Below are positions 9,475 through 18,144 of a DNA stretch of 24,309 bases, one piece after another (position 1 is the first letter of the stretch; each line of letters starts with the position of its first letter). The stretch covers positions 1 through 24,309 of the forward strand of contig PCAH01000202.1 in assembly GCA_002730485.1 (NCBI GenBank). Direction: 5' to 3'. The DNA comes from Dehalococcoidia bacterium. GTDB lineage: Bacteria; Chloroflexota; Dehalococcoidia; UBA3495. The notes under the pieces were generated by a model. It was not told the DNA's origin. It searched no databases and was given only the letters and a program-made list of their open reading frames with translations. The position numbers were made by a program, and so were the translations under genes.

Positions 9475-9486
9475 AGATCACCTCCT
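9475..9486 (-). promoter_or_regulatory. Very strong ribosome-binding site deciding the GMC gene start
   Basis: Read on the minus strand this is AGGAGGTGATCT, one base before GTG 9473. Eleven of its bases complement the conserved 3' tail of 16S rRNA (GATCACCTCCT), so it is an almost ideal Shine-Dalgarno site. It rules out the longer in-frame start at 9551. It also suggests that this transcript, which includes the coupled DmdA-like gene, is translated strongly. Confidence 0.8.
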
Positions 9487-9649
9487 CCTGACCCGACACA
9501 CGCCGGTGAGTCTGTCGCATATGAGGATTGCTGAGTGGCAATTCCTCGCAAACAACAGCAACCAGCACATGCACACGTTTGTCTACACGACGGTCACCTG
9601 TCGGGCCGACCGCGCTGATCCTCCTCGCCGGACATAGGGTTCCAAGTTA

Positions 9650-10324
9650 ATGACCGGACTTCCCACAACCTCCCCAACCTCAACACCCACCACGCCCCTC
9701 CTGCGGGGCATGTCCCACAGGTCGGCATTCACAGCCGCACTAACCCTCGCTCCAATCATGATCGTCATTGCGCCCGGTGTCTGGCCACGCTTTGTTACGG
9801 CCCTCTACAGCCTCTCCATCGTGGCTCTGTTCGGAGTGTCAGCCCTCTACCACCGAATCAACTGGGGTCCCAAGGCACGGCTCACAATGCAACGACTCGA
9901 CCATGTCACGATTTTCGTAGCGATCGCAGCCACCTACACCCCTGTAGCCATCTTCGCCCTATCACCATGGGCCATGAAGGTCGTGTTGCCAACCGTCTGG
10001 GGCGGCGCTGCACTGGGCACCGCCATCCGGTTGCGCTACATCGATGCCCCTACACCTCTCGTGGCACTCCCCTACCTGGTGGTGGGCTGGAGCCTTCTGC
10101 CTGTGGTAGTTGATGCCTGGCAAAACCTAGGTGTGACCGGGTTCCTACTACTACTTATCGGGGGACTCTTGTACACCGTCGGTGGAATCGTGTTTGCCCT
10201 CCACCGTCCTGACCCATGGCCCAACACCTTCGGATTCCACGAAATTTTCCATGTGCTCACGGTCGCTGCGGCGGCACTTCACTACGTTGCCATCACCTTC
10301 ATCGTGCTCCCCAAGGCAGCCTGA
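9650..10324 (+). CDS. Hemolysin III / PAQR family membrane protein (YqfA-like)
   Basis: This 224-residue protein has about seven hydrophobic spans. The family's conserved metal-site residues are present: SALYH (64-68), LDH (83-85) near the start of the next span, and HEIFH (197-201) with a further His211 near the C-terminus. These fit the bacterial HlyIII/TrhA group, homologues of PAQR receptors, which sit in the inner membrane and have been linked to membrane homeostasis. The first 20 residues are Thr/Pro-rich and not part of the fold. ATG 9650 has only a weak upstream purine run. The gene stands alone, divergent from the GMC gene and convergent with the PPOX-fold gene. No toxin role is implied. 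Confidence 0.85.
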   Translation: MTGLPTTSPTSTPTTPLLRGMSHRSAFTAALTLAPIMIVIAPGVWPRFVTALYSLSIVALFGVSALYHRINWGPKARLTMQRLDHVTIFVAIAATYTPVAIFALSPWAMKVVLPTVWGGAALGTAIRLRYIDAPTPLVALPYLVVGWSLLPVVVDAWQNLGVTGFLLLLIGGLLYTVGGIVFALHRPDPWPNTFGFHEIFHVLTVAAAALHYVAITFIVLPKAA

Positions 10325-10357
10325 GCGACCGAAACTCAAGTCAGTTGGGTAACTCCA

Positions 10358-10385
10358 TCTGTCCCACAGACGGCCACCAGTGGCC
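10358..10385. terminator. Two adjacent short hairpins between convergent genes, weak terminator candidate
   Basis: TCTGT-CCC-ACAGA (10358-10370) is followed at once by GGCCACCAGTGGCC (10372-10385), a 14-base inverted repeat. Both lie in the 93 bases between convergent genes ending at 10324 (+) and 10418 (-). There is no T-tract on either strand, so intrinsic termination is doubtful. The call rests only on position and symmetry. Confidence 0.22.
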
Positions 10386-10417
10386 ATCCGGCAGGCATCA
10401 CCGGGCCACTCAGGTAC

Positions 10418-11083
10418 TCAGAGAGTTCGCCGACTCCAAGCAGTTATCTGCTCGGGGACGTCCATTGGAGGCATTAGTGGATCCGCCTCGGGAAGACCGG
10501 GGGTCAAGCCGAGGGGGAGCACTCCGGCCCAGACGTCGGCGTCCATGTCCTCGGCATCATCCACTGGTGGACCCGTACGTGCCTTCATTGAGCATTCCTC
10601 CAGCGAAAGGGAGACAACAGTAGTGGCGCGTACCTCCTTGTCGATGTGGGGACGCAACTCGGCCATCCTCCCAGGCACTACGTGGTCGGTCAGGGCATCG
10701 AGCGCAGTCACCTTGTCACCCCAGTCAGTGACTTCGGTCGCCTGGCCAAACACGACCACCGATCGGTAGTTCATTGAATGGTGCATCGCTGAACGTGCAA
10801 GCACTAGGCCATCAAGCAATGTGACTGTGACGCAAACTTCGGCCCCGTGCTTTGCCGCCCGCAACAGTCGGCTCGCGGGCGAACCGTGCAGCAACAGGCT
10901 GTCTCCCAGGCGCGCATAGAGCATCGGGATCACTACCGGGTGGGCGGCTTCACCCTCACCGACGACAAGGCCAACATGGGCAATCAGGCCCTCGTCCAAT
11001 ACAGCCTCTATCACCTTCCTATCACTCACCGCGCGTTCTGGGATGCGACCGATTTCCGTCCTGCCAACCGGTGAATCGCCCAT
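10418..11083 (-). CDS. Pyridoxamine 5'-phosphate oxidase-fold (PPOX) flavin-binding protein
   Basis: This 221-residue protein is of the split-barrel flavin-binding fold (Pyridox_ox_2-like). Recognisable conserved stretches are GRIPERAV (12-19), HPVVIPMLYA (48-57), LLLHGSPASRLLR (63-75) and the strong signature VTLLDGLVLARSAMHHSMN (87-105) with YRSVVVFG following. Members bind FMN, F420 or heme, and their substrates are mostly unknown; this is not PdxH itself. ATG 11083 is chosen over the upstream frame start because AGGAGG lies 6 bases before it. The stop of the NYN gene is 25 bases upstream on the same strand, so the two may be co-transcribed with no obvious shared function. The last 50 residues are acidic and proline-rich and less conserved. 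Confidence 0.82.
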   Translation of the reverse strand: MGDSPVGRTEIGRIPERAVSDRKVIEAVLDEGLIAHVGLVVGEGEAAHPVVIPMLYARLGDSLLLHGSPASRLLRAAKHGAEVCVTVTLLDGLVLARSAMHHSMNYRSVVVFGQATEVTDWGDKVTALDALTDHVVPGRMAELRPHIDKEVRATTVVSLSLEECSMKARTGPPVDDAEDMDADVWAGVLPLGLTPGLPEADPLMPPMDVPEQITAWSRRTL

Positions 11084-11108
11084 CAGAACCTCCTGAGGCT
11101 TCTGTCGC

Positions 11109-12155
11109 CTAGCCGACCGGTGACAACAAGTAGTCGCCACGATTGTCATCCCATGCCATTGTTACCAGATCTTTAGCAGCAGCAGCCCTGCAGAACTGCA
11201 GGAACCCGCTATATCCAAGGGCCCGCTCGCTGAAGTCCTCATCGCGCCTACGCAACTCGGTCTTGAGCCCTGACATCGCCACCCCCTTCTTTCGACCCTT
11301 TCCTCCTCCCCCGGCTTCGACCACGACTGACACCAATAGGTCGAACGCAACCTGAGCGGGCCCATCACCGGTGACAAGGTCGACCTCTGGATCCCGCTTC
11401 CCTCCAACCAACTCCACTACACGTCGGTCAGCCAGGTGCCTCAGTAACTCCGTGAACCCACGAAACCCGTGGTCAGATTCGCTGAAAGTGGGATCAATCC
11501 GCAAAATTGCACGCTTGAGAGTGGATGCCCGCACATCCTCATGTGAGCCCTGCATGCCTGCGAGTGTTGAGATGACCAACTCATCAAGGCTGGTAACTTC
11601 TACCGACAGAACCTCATCATTAGAAGCCCCGGACCGGGAACTGTCCCGCCGACTTGCCTCGACGCTGGCCTCAACACCCTCCAGACGGTCATAGAAGAGG
11701 AACTCGTCGCAGGCGGGCGGCAAAAGGTTGGAGGTGGAATCGCGAACCCCGATACCGATGACGCGCCGATCCAACTCCCGCAACTTTTGCACCAGTGGCG
11801 TAAAGTCGCTGTCGCCCGTACACAACACGAAGGTAGTCACGTAGCCTCGCTCAAAGGCCAATTCCAAGGCATCGACCACCATCTTGATATCGGCAGCATT
11901 CTTCCTAGATGCACCCATCCGCTGGGGAATCTCTACCAACTCAACCTGATGGCGGGTGAGGTGCCGCCTGTCCTCGTCAAAGCCGGACCAGTCGGCATAG
12001 GCGCGCCGGTACACGACTCGACCCCGTTCAGCCATGGCACGGGCGATCGGAGCAAAGTCGAAACGCTTCAACCCGAGGCTGTCGCGTGCCCCGATAGCTA
12101 GGTTCTCATAGTCGAGGAACAGACCCATCCGTTCCTCGTTAACATCGGTTCTCAT
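11109..12155 (-). CDS. NYN-domain (LabA/DUF88-type) nuclease with two LOTUS/OST-HTH-like domains
   Basis: This 348-residue protein has an N-terminal PIN-like NYN domain (about 10-158). Acidic residues sit where the metal-binding site is expected: D15 in GLFLDYENLA, D89 in AADIKMVVD, and D115/D117 in CTGDSDFTPL. This predicts a metal-dependent RNase. A charged linker follows (160-187). Two segments then each have the OST-HTH/LOTUS pattern of a winged helix ending in a Gly-(Tyr/Phe)-x-x-F turn: about 188-250 (DHGFRGFTELL) and about 268-340 (LGYSGFLQFC). Such domains bind RNA. ATG 12155 is used because the family fold starts 10 residues later and a G-rich site precedes it; ATG 12128 is an alternative. 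It is divergent from threonine aldolase (124 bases). The RNA target is unknown. Confidence 0.83.
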   Translation of the reverse strand: MRTDVNEERMGLFLDYENLAIGARDSLGLKRFDFAPIARAMAERGRVVYRRAYADWSGFDEDRRHLTRHQVELVEIPQRMGASRKNAADIKMVVDALELAFERGYVTTFVLCTGDSDFTPLVQKLRELDRRVIGIGVRDSTSNLLPPACDEFLFYDRLEGVEASVEASRRDSSRSGASNDEVLSVEVTSLDELVISTLAGMQGSHEDVRASTLKRAILRIDPTFSESDHGFRGFTELLRHLADRRVVELVGGKRDPEVDLVTGDGPAQVAFDLLVSVVVEAGGGGKGRKKGVAMSGLKTELRRRDEDFSERALGYSGFLQFCRAAAAKDLVTMAWDDNRGDYLLSPVG

Positions 12156-12279
12156 GCCCCCAGTGTGCCAGTAACAGACCCAGACCCGCGGTCGCCGCTC
12201 TCTAAACCGGCAGGTACCCTTCGCAAACTGGCGAGTCGACGACAAAGGTGTGGAATCTACGGGAAAGAGACATCTGAGA

Positions 12280-13350
12280 ATGACCGAAGCAGTACACACC
12301 TTGGCTGACTTCCGCAGCGACACCGTGACACGGGCCACCCCCGGGATGCGAAAGGCCATTGCAGACGCTCCCGTCGGCGACGATGTCTACGGCGAAGACC
12401 CGACCGCCAACGACCTACAAGGCCGTATGGCAGACCTAACTGGCAAAGAAGCCGCCCTTTTCTTTCCTGCCGCAACGCAGAGCAACCTTGCAGCGGTGCT
12501 GAGCCACTGCCAGCGCGGCGATGAGTACATCATCGGACGTGATTACCACATACTCGTCAACGAAGTTTCAGGTACAGCAGCGCTCGGAGGAGCAGTGCCA
12601 TGGCCGATCGAAATCAATGAGAACGGTTCGTTGACACCCGATGCAGTCCGAGCAGCTGTCAAGGAGCCGGACCAGCACCACCCAGTCACCCGCTTGTTGT
12701 GCCTTGAAAATACCGTCCACGGCTGGCCCCAGTCCGTGGATCTGGTCAATGATCTGGTCGCTACCGCTCGTGACTGTGGCCTTGCTGTCCATCTTGACGG
12801 AGCCCGCCTGTTCAACGCCGCCGTCGCCCTAGATGTGACTGTTTCCGACATCCTTGAGAACGTCGACACAGCCTCTATCTGCCTCTCAAAGGGGCTCGGT
12901 GCCCCAATGGGATCGATACTTGTGGGAGACGGCGAACTGATTGCACGTGCCTTTCGCCTACGAAAAATGCTCGGTGGTGGAATGCGCCAGATAGGACACA
13001 TGGCTGCAGCCGGACTGTATGCACTTGACAACCACGTAGAGCGCCTCATCGAAGATCACAAGAATGCCGCCTTCATCGCCGATGGCTTCCGCCAGATTGA
13101 GGGCCTTGAAGTGACCCAGGCAACCAACATGGTCTGGCTAACACCGCCCGCCAAGCATCACGACGCCCTCGCAGCACACCTGCTTGCCAGTGGCCTGTTG
13201 CTGTGGCCATGGAAACCCACCATGCGCATCGTCACCCATCTGGATGTCGATGCTGGGCAGGCCCAAATGCTCGTCGAGTCGGTGCAGAACTTCTTCGACC
13301 AGATCCAACAGGGAGGGAAACCATGGACGGCACACACGTCGGCCAGGTAG
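12280..13350 (+). CDS. ltaE: Low-specificity L-threonine aldolase
   Basis: This 356-residue PLP enzyme of the beta-eliminating-lyase family cleaves threonine or allo-threonine to glycine and acetaldehyde. It has the N-terminal DFRSDTVTRATPGM pattern (10-23) and GDDVYGEDPT (33-42). The PLP-ring aspartate is D173 in HLDGARLFNA, and the Schiff-base lysine is K204 in CLSKGLGAPMGS. Length is normal. ATG 12280 is preferred over GTG 12250 because the fold starts at once after it. It overlaps the SDR remnant by 28 bases, and that remnant overlaps the FAD oxidoreductase gene, so the three form a tight operon. Glycine made here could link to the amine-oxidising flavoprotein, but that is inference. Confidence 0.93.
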   Translation: MTEAVHTLADFRSDTVTRATPGMRKAIADAPVGDDVYGEDPTANDLQGRMADLTGKEAALFFPAATQSNLAAVLSHCQRGDEYIIGRDYHILVNEVSGTAALGGAVPWPIEINENGSLTPDAVRAAVKEPDQHHPVTRLLCLENTVHGWPQSVDLVNDLVATARDCGLAVHLDGARLFNAAVALDVTVSDILENVDTASICLSKGLGAPMGSILVGDGELIARAFRLRKMLGGGMRQIGHMAAAGLYALDNHVERLIEDHKNAAFIADGFRQIEGLEVTQATNMVWLTPPAKHHDALAAHLLASGLLLWPWKPTMRIVTHLDVDAGQAQMLVESVQNFFDQIQQGGKPWTAHTSAR

Positions 13351-13493
13351 TTGTAGCAACTGGAGCAGGACGAGGTATTGGCAGGACCAGTGCCGAGTGG
13401 TTCGCGAGTGCAGGTGCTCACGTTACTGTGAGCGACATAGACGACGACGTCGATGAGGTGTTCGAGAACCGTCGACAGGGCTACGTGACGTGA
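13323..13493 (+). pseudogene. Short-chain dehydrogenase remnant (N-terminal cofactor motif only)
   Basis: This is a 56-residue frame with a very good ribosome-binding site (GGGAGGG, about 6 bases before ATG 13323). It begins like a normal SDR: VVVATGAGRGIGRTSAEWF then ASAGAHVTVSDID, i.e. the first beta-strand, TGxGxGIG loop and second strand. It then ends after some 20 more residues with TGA 13491-13493. NNAG and YxxxK are absent and a normal SDR is about 250 residues, so roughly 200 residues have been lost. The start overlaps ltaE by 28 bases and the stop overlaps the next gene by 4 bases (GTGA). The translational coupling of the operon has therefore survived, which fits an internal deletion. 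A functional micro-protein is possible but less likely. Confidence 0.68.
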
Positions 13494-14707
13494 CCGGGCC
13501 TGCCTCAACTGGGCCGAGCCGCACCGCCTACGACACCGTCATCGTGGGCGGGGCAGTCATGGGAAGCTCTGTGGCCTACTGGCTATCTGAGAACCCTGAC
13601 TTCGACGGCCCGGTTCTGGTCGTGGAGATGGACCCGACCTACGAGCGGTCATCGACCACCCTGTCTGAAGCCAGCATCCGCCACCAGTTCTCCGAGGCGG
13701 TCAACATCCGCCTGTCGATGTTCGCCACCGAATTCATCGGAAATTTTCACGAGAACGTCCAAGTGAGCGGCGAATCGCCTGAACTGGGGTTCCGAGACAC
13801 CGGCTATCTGTTCCTTGCCACCAGCGACGGCATGGACGTCCTACGGGAGAATCACGAAGTGCAACTGTCATGCGGAGCCGAAGTGGCTCTGCTGACCCCC
13901 GGGCAGCTAGCCGACCGGTTCGGCTACCTGTTCGTCGACGACCTGGACGGTGCCAGCCTCGGCCTTCGCCACGAGGGCACCCTGGACGCCTACTCTCTGA
14001 TGCGAGGGTTCCAGCAGCGGGCCCGCCACAACGGCATCGAGTACATAACCGACCAGGTAGTAGGACTACGAACCGACGGGGCCGGCTGCCGGATCACCCA
14101 CGTCGAGTTGGCCTCAGGAACCGTTATGGCCTGCGACCGGGTCGTGAACTGTGCCGGGCCGCGGGCCCGGTGGGTGGCTGACCTAATCGGACTGCCTCTA
14201 CCCGTTGAGCCCCGTATTCGGGGTGCCTGGGTTTTTGACTGCCAAGAAGAACTCGACGGACCCACTCTGCCGTTGACCATCGACACCAACGGTATGCACG
14301 TGCGAGCCGAGTCACCCCACTATGTGGCTGGTATTCCGCCAGCCGACGACGTGGAGGTCGACCCGGACGACTTCGCCGTCCGGCGCGATGAGTGGGAAGA
14401 CCTGATCTGGCCCGCCCTTGTGCACCGGATTCCGGCATTCGAGCGGATTGCTGTGACCCACTCGTGGGCCGGCCACTACGCCTACAACACCCTTGACCAG
14501 AATGCCATCGTCGGTCCCGCTCACCCGGTAGCGAACCTCATCTTTGCCAACGGGTTCAGTGGCCACGGACTTCAGCAAGCCCCCGGGGTGGGTCGGGCCG
14601 TCGCTGAGTTGCTCACCTACGGCAAGTACACCAGCATCGACTTGAGCCAACTTGGCTATGGTCGCATCGCCGCAGGTGAACCGTTTCCAGAGTCAGCAAT
14701 CATCTGA
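13490..14707 (+). CDS. FAD-dependent oxidoreductase of the DAO family (sarcosine oxidase/FOXRED1-like)
   Basis: This is a 405-residue flavoprotein of the D-amino-acid oxidase superfamily. The Rossmann FAD motif is VIVGGAVMGSSVAYWL (17-32) with the ribose-binding acidic residue in LVVEMD (E46). STTLSEASIRHQFS (55-68) follows, a stretch seen in FOXRED1/sarcosine-oxidase-like members. Then come NCAGPRA near 220 and the C-terminal FAD-contacting region FANGFSGHGLQQAPGVG. Such enzymes oxidise secondary or methylated amines (sarcosine, dimethylglycine, proline-like compounds). GTG 13490 overlaps the stop of the SDR remnant (GTGA) and is the only start that keeps the full FAD motif. The operon with threonine aldolase suggests amino-acid or amine catabolism. 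The substrate is unknown. Confidence 0.87.
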   Translation: MTGPASTGPSRTAYDTVIVGGAVMGSSVAYWLSENPDFDGPVLVVEMDPTYERSSTTLSEASIRHQFSEAVNIRLSMFATEFIGNFHENVQVSGESPELGFRDTGYLFLATSDGMDVLRENHEVQLSCGAEVALLTPGQLADRFGYLFVDDLDGASLGLRHEGTLDAYSLMRGFQQRARHNGIEYITDQVVGLRTDGAGCRITHVELASGTVMACDRVVNCAGPRARWVADLIGLPLPVEPRIRGAWVFDCQEELDGPTLPLTIDTNGMHVRAESPHYVAGIPPADDVEVDPDDFAVRRDEWEDLIWPALVHRIPAFERIAVTHSWAGHYAYNTLDQNAIVGPAHPVANLIFANGFSGHGLQQAPGVGRAVAELLTYGKYTSIDLSQLGYGRIAAGEPFPESAII

Positions 14708-14735
14708 AACCAGCCACCTCAGGGTCGCTGGTTAC

Positions 14736-15500
14736 TCAGGTCTCACCGAGGTAGGCAGCCCTCATCTCAGGGTTGGCCAACAGAGACTCGGCCGTGTCGT
14801 CCAGGACGACCATTCCGGTCTGGAGCACCCAACCCCTATCCGCTATGGAGAGGGCCATGTTGGCGTTCTGCTCAACCATGAACACCGCCATCCCCTCTTC
14901 ATTGATTTGCTGGATGAGGTCGAAGTTTTGTTGCACCAGCGCCGGAGCTAGCCCCATCGAAGGTTCGTCCATCAACAGGACTGTCGGCTTGGACATGAGA
15001 GCACGGCCGATCGCAACCATCCGCTGTTCACCACCAGAGAGGGTTCCCGCCTTTTGGGACAAACGCTCCTCAACCCGGGGGAAGAGCTCAAACACGTGCT
15101 GCAGGTCGGCATCGATCCCGTCCCTGTCACTGCGCAAATAAGCACCCAGTACGAGGTTTTCCTTCACGGTGAGCCTCTTGAACAGGCGGCGGTTCTCAGG
15201 CACCATCGTCACCCCGTTCTCGACCCGGTAGCTGATGGGTTTGCTGTTGACCACCTCACCGTGGAGTACCACGTCCCCTGAGGTTGGCGTAACCATTCCA
15301 AGCAACGTCTTGAGCGTGGTCGTCTTGCCGCTGGCGTTACCACCTAACAGGCATACAAGCTCACCGGGGTAGATGGCCAAGTTCACATCCTTGAGGATAT
15401 GAACAGCGCCGTAGTGGGTATTCACATCGCGAAACTCCAAAAGCGCCACTCTGTCGTCAGAAGAGGTTCGGTCCATCGTCGACTCGTTTTCCGCACTCAT
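14736..15500 (-). CDS. livF: Branched-chain amino-acid ABC transporter ATP-binding protein LivF
   Basis: This 254-residue ATPase is last in the livHMGF operon and drives import at the inner membrane face. Motifs are Walker A GGNASGKTT (53-61; many LivF proteins read GANGAGKTT here), PENRRLFKRLTVKENL (101-116), signature LSGGEQR (154-160) and Walker B VLLMDEPSMGLAP (174-186). MVEQNANMALSIADRGWVLQ is typical LivF sequence. ATG 15500 overlaps the livG stop by 4 bases (ATGA). About 18 residues precede the usual family start. It converges with the FAD oxidoreductase gene, 28 bases away. Liv-type transporters carry many solutes (urea, amides, amines), so the substrate need not be a branched-chain amino acid. 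Confidence 0.94.
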   Translation of the reverse strand: MSAENESTMDRTSSDDRVALLEFRDVNTHYGAVHILKDVNLAIYPGELVCLLGGNASGKTTTLKTLLGMVTPTSGDVVLHGEVVNSKPISYRVENGVTMVPENRRLFKRLTVKENLVLGAYLRSDRDGIDADLQHVFELFPRVEERLSQKAGTLSGGEQRMVAIGRALMSKPTVLLMDEPSMGLAPALVQQNFDLIQQINEEGMAVFMVEQNANMALSIADRGWVLQTGMVVLDDTAESLLANPEMRAAYLGET

Positions 15501-16285
15501 ACCTGGTCCTCAGCGGGTCGTCCCAGATAGGCCTCGATCACATCAGGATTGGTCGACACCTCGTCATAGGACCCTTGGGCGATAGGTACACCGTGGTCCA
15601 ACACGACCACCCGATCCGAGACGTCCCTCACGACACGCATGTCGTGTTCAATCATGACGATCGTGAATCCCCACTCTGAGCGAAGTCGGCCAATCAGAGC
15701 CGTTAACTCTGCAGTCTCCATGGGGTTCATTCCAGCAACCGGCTCATCGAGCAGCATCAGACGTGGCTGGGTTGCCATAGCTCGTGCAATCTCCAACCGC
15801 CTCCTGTTGGCGTATGAGAGAACAAAGGCGGGTTGGTCGTAGCGGTAGCCAACGAGGCGAGAGCCAAAGAAGGCCAAGACCTCTTTAGCCCGTTCCTGTA
15901 TCTCCTGTTCCTCCTTCTTGAACGCTGCCGTCTGGAGCAAAGCTCCAAAGACCAATTGTGAGGTTCGACAGTGCTGGGCGACCATGATGTTTTCGAGCAC
16001 GGTCATGTTGGGAAACAGTCGCACGTTCTGGAAAGTGCGCGCGATCCCGAGGCCAGTTACCTGATAGGGATCGAGCCCCAAGATGGACTCACCATCGAGC
16101 AAGATGTCACCCTCGGTCGGATCCACAAGGCCTGTAATGGCGTTAAAAAAGGTGGTCTTGCCGGCTCCGTTGGGGCCGATCACGCTGACAATCTCTCCCT
16201 CGTTGACGTGGAAATTGAGACCTGACAAGGCGTCAAGACCACCGAAGGTGATCTTCAAGTCGCGGATCTCCATGAGGTGGCTCAT
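15497..16285 (-). CDS. livG: Branched-chain amino-acid ABC transporter ATP-binding protein LivG
   Basis: This 262-residue ATPase pairs with LivF. Walker A is GPNGAGKTT (37-45). The LivG-specific stretch GIARTFQNVRLFPNMTVLEN lies at 80-99, Walker B LMLLDEPVAGMNP at 176-188, and His214 of the H-loop in MIEHDM. The ABC signature reads LSYANRRRLEIARA (156-169), where LSYGQQRRLEIARA is usual; the glycine-glutamine pair is replaced by Ala-Asn, a mild deviation. ATG 16285 overlaps the livM stop by 4 bases. Confidence 0.94.
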   Translation of the reverse strand: MSHLMEIRDLKITFGGLDALSGLNFHVNEGEIVSVIGPNGAGKTTFFNAITGLVDPTEGDILLDGESILGLDPYQVTGLGIARTFQNVRLFPNMTVLENIMVAQHCRTSQLVFGALLQTAAFKKEEQEIQERAKEVLAFFGSRLVGYRYDQPAFVLSYANRRRLEIARAMATQPRLMLLDEPVAGMNPMETAELTALIGRLRSEWGFTIVMIEHDMRVVRDVSDRVVVLDHGVPIAQGSYDEVSTNPDVIEAYLGRPAEDQV

Positions 16286-18144
16286 GCTCCACCCTCCTGT
16301 TGCCCTTTGGAGTCACCATTTTCCTCCGTATGGACTTCAGCAACTTGTTCGTCTGCCTCGTGGGCATCACCCTTAAGCCATACGTCCTGAAGGAATTCCT
16401 CCTGGTGGAGCTCCTGACTGCGCCTAGCGCTCGGGACGAGGCCCTCAGGCCGTTGGAGCATCATGAACACGAGCAGGGCGCCGTAGATCAACAGCTTGAA
16501 CGACTGGAACTCGTGGAGGAGGCCCGGTTGCCTGGGTCCACCCAGAATGCCGATCAACACGAAGGAACCCACGAGGACACCTGCGATGTTGCCCATTCCA
16601 CCCACGATCACAACAACCAAAATGATGATCGAGACCAAGATCATGAAACTGTTCGGGAATACCGAACCGACCTTGGCTACGAGGATCGCACCACTGAATG
16701 AAGCCAGAACGGCACCAACCACAAAAGCTAGGAGCTTGGCATTGACTGTGTTAATGCCCATTGCCTCGGCAACTTTCTCATCCTCGCGGATAGCCATCCA
16801 AGCCCTCCCTAGGCGCGATGCCTGAAGGCGCCATGAGACGTAGATGGCCAAAGCACAGAACACCAGCACCAGGTAGAAGACGGACCTCGGATCGGTGCCC
16901 TTGATAGTCGCAAATCCCAGATCTACTCCTGGCACGTTGGTAATCCCCTGTGCACCGCCGAAGTAGGGCTTCAACCAGTCAGACATGAAAAGCAGGCGGA
17001 TGATCTCGCCGAAGCCGAGGGTCACGATCGCGAGGTAGTCACCACGCATCCTGATAACAGGTGCACCGATGACTAGGCCAACCAGACCGGCGAAGACGAC
17101 GACGATCACGAGAGTGACGGCGAAATGCATTTCCGGAGCAAAGAAGGGAGAGTCAGCTGATGTCAACACAGCCGTCGTGTAACCACCGACAGCAAAAAAG
17201 GCCACGTAGCCAAGGTCAAGGATTCCGGCCAGGCCGACCACGATGTTCAAACCCAGGGCCAACAGCAGGAACAACCCCACGTTTGCCAACAGTTCATTCA
17301 TGATCGTGCCCAAAAACAGGGGCAAGACCAAAGTCAGCAGGGCGACCACCAGAAAGAGGACCCTGGATGCCCGTTTGCGCTCGGGGCCCTGTAGTTCGCT
17401 GTAGTTGGCCTTAGCTGCCTTGAACTTGCCCTTGGTGAGTACCGAGATAACACCGATGAGGGCAGCTAGCACGATCGACCAGACAAGGGTGATGCCACCC
17501 CGCTTTGCGTAAATGGCGTCAGTAAGGAACTCCAGGCCGAACCCCTCTGACAGGTCAGCAATTGCGCCCTCCAGCACAGCAATGCTGAGCAGGCCGAAGG
17601 TGGCGTAGGAGACGACTCGTCGAACAGCGGCCGGGACCACATGGATCGATGAACCCACCAAGCCCAGAACACAGCACGTGATGATCCACGCCACTACTCC
17701 GAAACTGAGGCCGCGACCGTAGTTGAGCAACTCCAGGAGCTTTGGGCTCCAGTTGACCAACGGATCACGGAGGTCAAAGATGTTGAGGCACACCATGAAC
17801 AAGGCCATGCCAATCCCTCCGGCCAGGCCCATCAGGGCACCAGCCACAAGGTCACGGCTTCCGGGCTCAGGGGATTCCACGCCCTCAAGTTCGATGCGCT
17901 TGGAGACGACGAATCCCAGTACCAGCGGAATCCAAAGCAGCGACAGGTAGCCGAGGCTCAAGACGGGATGTATGAGGATGCGCCGGTCAAGGCCAACGGG
18001 CATGCCGATCAAAGACACCAAGACCAGGGCAAGGGCGCACAGCCCACCCCACTTGCCCAACTTTCGCCAGTCCTGGTCTGTTATGGGTGCAGTGGAAATC
18101 ACCCCTGAGGTGGCACCGGGTGAGGAGGTCATTGTGGCGCTCAT
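16282..18144 (-). CDS. livM: Branched-chain amino-acid ABC transporter permease LivM, with enlarged N-terminus
   Basis: This is a 620-residue permease. The LivM core starts near residue 260 and contains GLNIVVGLAGILDLGYVAFF (298-317), RMRGDYLAIVTLGFGEIIR and the coupling segment AIREDEKVAEAMGI that contacts the ATPases. The core ends at about 580 (RPEGLVPS), followed by an acidic hydrophilic tail. The first 255 residues add about six hydrophobic segments (near 34-50, 60-80, 98-120, 145-165, 178-195 and 217-236), so the protein is nearly twice the usual length of about 320. Similar long forms occur in actinobacteria as far as I recall, and the role of the extra spans is unknown. ATG 18144 overlaps the livH stop by 4 bases. 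Confidence 0.92.
   Translation of the reverse strand: MSATMTSSPGATSGVISTAPITDQDWRKLGKWGGLCALALVLVSLIGMPVGLDRRILIHPVLSLGYLSLLWIPLVLGFVVSKRIELEGVESPEPGSRDLVAGALMGLAGGIGMALFMVCLNIFDLRDPLVNWSPKLLELLNYGRGLSFGVVAWIITCCVLGLVGSSIHVVPAAVRRVVSYATFGLLSIAVLEGAIADLSEGFGLEFLTDAIYAKRGGITLVWSIVLAALIGVISVLTKGKFKAAKANYSELQGPERKRASRVLFLVVALLTLVLPLFLGTIMNELLANVGLFLLLALGLNIVVGLAGILDLGYVAFFAVGGYTTAVLTSADSPFFAPEMHFAVTLVIVVVFAGLVGLVIGAPVIRMRGDYLAIVTLGFGEIIRLLFMSDWLKPYFGGAQGITNVPGVDLGFATIKGTDPRSVFYLVLVFCALAIYVSWRLQASRLGRAWMAIREDEKVAEAMGINTVNAKLLAFVVGAVLASFSGAILVAKVGSVFPNSFMILVSIIILVVVIVGGMGNIAGVLVGSFVLIGILGGPRQPGLLHEFQSFKLLIYGALLVFMMLQRPEGLVPSARRSQELHQEEFLQDVWLKGDAHEADEQVAEVHTEENGDSKGQQEGGA

Noticed and set aside
9474..9551. 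Longer N-terminus of the GMC oxidoreductase from 9551.
   Set aside because: The added 26 residues match nothing in the family, and a near-perfect ribosome-binding site marks GTG 9473.
9578..9590. TTTGTCTACACGA upstream of the GMC gene as a GntR-type operator.
   Set aside because: The symmetry is short and imperfect, there is no second site, and no regulator gene is nearby.
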